A DNA stretch of 7,414 nt from an uncultured Solirubrobacteraceae bacterium (GTDB taxonomy: Bacteria > Actinomycetota > Thermoleophilia > Solirubrobacterales > Solirubrobacteraceae). The stretch covers positions 1-7,414 of the forward strand of contig CATPBV010000095.1 of assembly GCA_955652345.1 (NCBI GenBank), written 5' to 3'. The notes under the pieces were generated by a model, which did no database searches, had not been told where the DNA came from, and was given only the letters and a program-made list of their open reading frames with translations. Positions 6,556-7,414 of this stretch are shown piece by piece. The position numbers and the translations under genes are program-made. How positions within the stretch are numbered: the first letter of the stretch is position 1; each line of letters begins with the position of its first letter.

Positions 6556-6570
6556 AAAACCACTTGTCGC
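6541..6570 (-). promoter_or_regulatory. Candidate promoter of the iclR-hutUIF operon
   Basis: The minus strand of this AT-rich island shows GCGACA (6570-6565, 4/6 match to TTGACA), an 18-base spacer and TAGGAT (6546-6541, 4/6 match to TATAAT). The implied transcription start would fall only a few bases before the regulator's ATG at 6529, giving a leaderless or nearly leaderless message, which is common in actinobacteria. The location is the only intergenic gap upstream of the operon. Hexamer matches are modest, so this is a candidate only. Confidence 0.4.
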
Positions 6571-6609
6571 TAGATGGGAACAGGCACTTCCGTCGAGCGC
6601 CGAGACGCC
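6568..6609. repeat. Direct repeat, copy 1 (non-coding duplicate of transporter gene 3' end)
   Basis: This copy matches 6631-6672 at 38 of 42 bases, with a 63-base period. Read on the minus strand in the transporter frame it encodes ASRRSTEVPVPI plus TAG, against ASRRSTEAPVAI plus TAG in the gene. Two of the four differences are silent. It therefore looks like a relic of a duplicated gene end now lying outside the coding region, immediately upstream of, and slightly overlapping, the candidate -35 element of the hut promoter. Confidence 0.85.
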
Positions 6610-6630
6610 TCCCATTGGAGACCAACCATC

Positions 6631-6672
6631 CGCTAGATGGCAACAGGCGCTTCGGTCGAGCGCCGCGACGCC
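6631..6672. repeat. Direct repeat, copy 2 (coding 3' end of the transporter gene)
   Basis: This copy contains the last 12 codons and the TAG stop of the EamA-type transporter gene. The two copies differ at 6578/6641, 6586/6649, 6591/6654 and 6603/6666. They are separated by 21 bases, so the unit period is 63 bases, a multiple of three, and both stops are in the same minus-strand frame. Confidence 0.85.
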
Positions 6673-7414
6673 CCGACCGAGGCCGCCACCACCAGCGCGA
6701 TTCCGAGCAGTGCCCGGAGTCCGAGGCCCTGGCCGAGCACGATCAGCCCAGCGAGCGCCGCCATCCCCGGCTCGAGGCTCATCAAGACGCCGAATACCGA
6801 AACCGGGATCCGGCGCAGGGCCTCGATCTCGAACGAGTACGGGATCGCCGAGGACAGCATTCCGACCGCCGCGCCGAGCGCGAGCGAGCGTGGCTCGAGC
6901 AGGTGCGACCCTCCCTGGGCGACCCCGACCGGGAGGATCGCGACCGAAGCCACGCACATCGCGAGCGCAAGCCCGGTGCCGCCAGGGAATGCCCTTCCGA
7001 CCCGCGCGTTGATCAAGATGTACGTCGCCCACATCGAGCCCGCGATCAGGGCAAGGACGACGCCGAGCGCGTCAATCCCGTGGCCGTTGCCATTGGTCAG
7101 CGCAAGGATCCCGGCGGCGGCGAGAGCCACCCACACGAAGTCGAGCTTGCGGCGCGATCCGGCCACCGCGACGCCGAGAGGACCGACGAACTCGATCGTG
7201 ACTGCGATACCGAGCGGAATCCGGTTGATCGCTTCGTAGAAGCTGAAGTTCATCACGGCCAGCACCAGTCCGAAGGCCGCGGCGAGCGCAAGCTCGCGGC
7301 GCGAGCGTCCGTGGAGGCTGGGCCGCCACAGCGCGACCAGGACGATCGTGCCGGTCAGAAGCCGAAGCAGGACAGATCCCGCAGGTCCGACCCGCTGAAA
7401 CAGCGTCGCGGCGA
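6633..7414 (-). CDS. EamA/DMT-family transporter, RhtA-like (5' end outside window)
   Basis: The minus-strand frame is open to the window edge, giving 259 residues plus TAG (6635-6633). The first readable residues, AATLFQRVGPAGSVLLRLLTG, match the second helix region of the first EamA repeat. Family blocks follow: MNFSFYEAINRIPLGIAVTI, EFVGPLGVAV, SRRKLDFVWVALAAAGI and, in the second repeat, GSMWATYILINARVGRAFPG and MLSSAIPYSFEIEALRRIPV, then FGVLMSLEPGMAALAGLIVLG. These resemble E. coli RhtA (threonine/homoserine exporter), an inner-membrane protein of ten helices; about eight to nine are visible as hydrophobic runs. About 30 N-terminal residues are missing. An internal GTG at 7265 is not the start, because conserved transporter sequence continues upstream of it. 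The gene lies upstream of the hut operon on the same strand, separated by a promoter-bearing gap. A metabolite or amino-acid export role is inferred; substrate is unknown. Confidence 0.9.
   Translation of the reverse strand, partial: AATLFQRVGPAGSVLLRLLTGTIVLVALWRPSLHGRSRRELALAAAFGLVLAVMNFSFYEAINRIPLGIAVTIEFVGPLGVAVAGSRRKLDFVWVALAAAGILALTNGNGHGIDALGVVLALIAGSMWATYILINARVGRAFPGGTGLALAMCVASVAILPVGVAQGGSHLLEPRSLALGAAVGMLSSAIPYSFEIEALRRIPVSVFGVLMSLEPGMAALAGLIVLGQGLGLRALLGIALVVAASVGASRRSTEAPVAI

Larger units (their letters stand above)
6530..6632. other. Intergenic region between transporter and regulator genes
   Basis: This 103-base gap is the only sizeable non-coding stretch in the window. Reading from the regulator side it holds the quasi-palindrome and promoter-like hexamers (6541-6570), then one copy of the 42-base direct repeat (6568-6609), then a 21-base spacer before the second copy, which begins just outside the stop codon of the transporter gene. 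I see no hairpin with a T-tract after the transporter gene, so a terminator there is not evident. Confidence 0.7.

Noticed and set aside
6530..6643. 38-residue N-terminal extension of the IclR protein from ATG at 6643
   Set aside because: The extension is out of frame with the transporter gene, crosses the repeat and promoter-like region, and has no IclR-like sequence. The ATG at 6529 sits just before the winged helix.
6568..6672. The two 42-base repeats as a CRISPR or insertion-sequence end
   Set aside because: Only two copies, directly oriented, with one inside a coding region and matching its reading frame. No target-site duplication, inverted termini or cas genes.
5612..7012. 466-codon plus-strand open frame across hutU, iclR and the transporter gene
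   Set aside because: It crosses three well-supported minus-strand genes and the intergenic gap, and its translation is compositional noise rich in Arg and Ala.

Overview
The window comes from a high-GC genome (about 70% G+C by eye, strong G/C third-position bias, dense gene packing with 4-base start/stop overlaps). Protein style and the histidine-utilization layout suggest an actinobacterium, possibly of the Thermoleophilia/Solirubrobacterales type. That lineage guess is an inference from sequence character only.

Left end, plus strand (1-1277): the C-terminal part of a mandelate racemase/enolase-superfamily enzyme runs in from outside the window. It overlaps by GTGA a complete 3-hydroxyisobutyrate-dehydrogenase-type (beta-hydroxyacid) NAD(P) oxidoreductase. 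The pairing looks like sugar-acid or hydroxy-acid catabolism. This cluster ends head-on against the next one at a perfect hairpin (1274-1294) whose two arms carry the stop codons of both converging genes.

Centre, minus strand (6529 down to 1291): a compact histidine-degradation operon in the order iclR-type regulator, hutU (urocanate hydratase), hutI (imidazolonepropionase), hutF (formimidoylglutamate deiminase), then a small class I SAM-dependent methyltransferase. The junctions iclR/hutU, hutU/hutI and hutI/hutF are all ATGA overlaps. HutU converts urocanate to imidazolonepropionate, HutI opens the ring to N-formimidoyl-glutamate, and HutF releases ammonia to give N-formyl-glutamate. HutH (histidine to urocanate) and HutG (N-formylglutamate to glutamate) are not in the window. 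A methyltransferase of unknown substrate occupies the last position.

Right end (6530-7414): a 103-base intergenic region with an AT-rich promoter-like stretch, a 15-base quasi-palindrome over the presumed -10 element, and a near-perfect 42-base direct repeat. The repeat is an in-frame copy of the end of the next gene. That gene, on the minus strand and cut by the window edge, is an RhtA-like EamA/DMT-family transporter, possibly an amino-acid exporter.

Most of this is recognisable metabolism and I see no clearly new multi-gene system. The odd points are a HutF reduced to its catalytic barrel, an IclR protein with a shortened ligand domain, the duplicated 3' end of the transporter gene beside the hut promoter, and the methyltransferase at the end of the hut operon.
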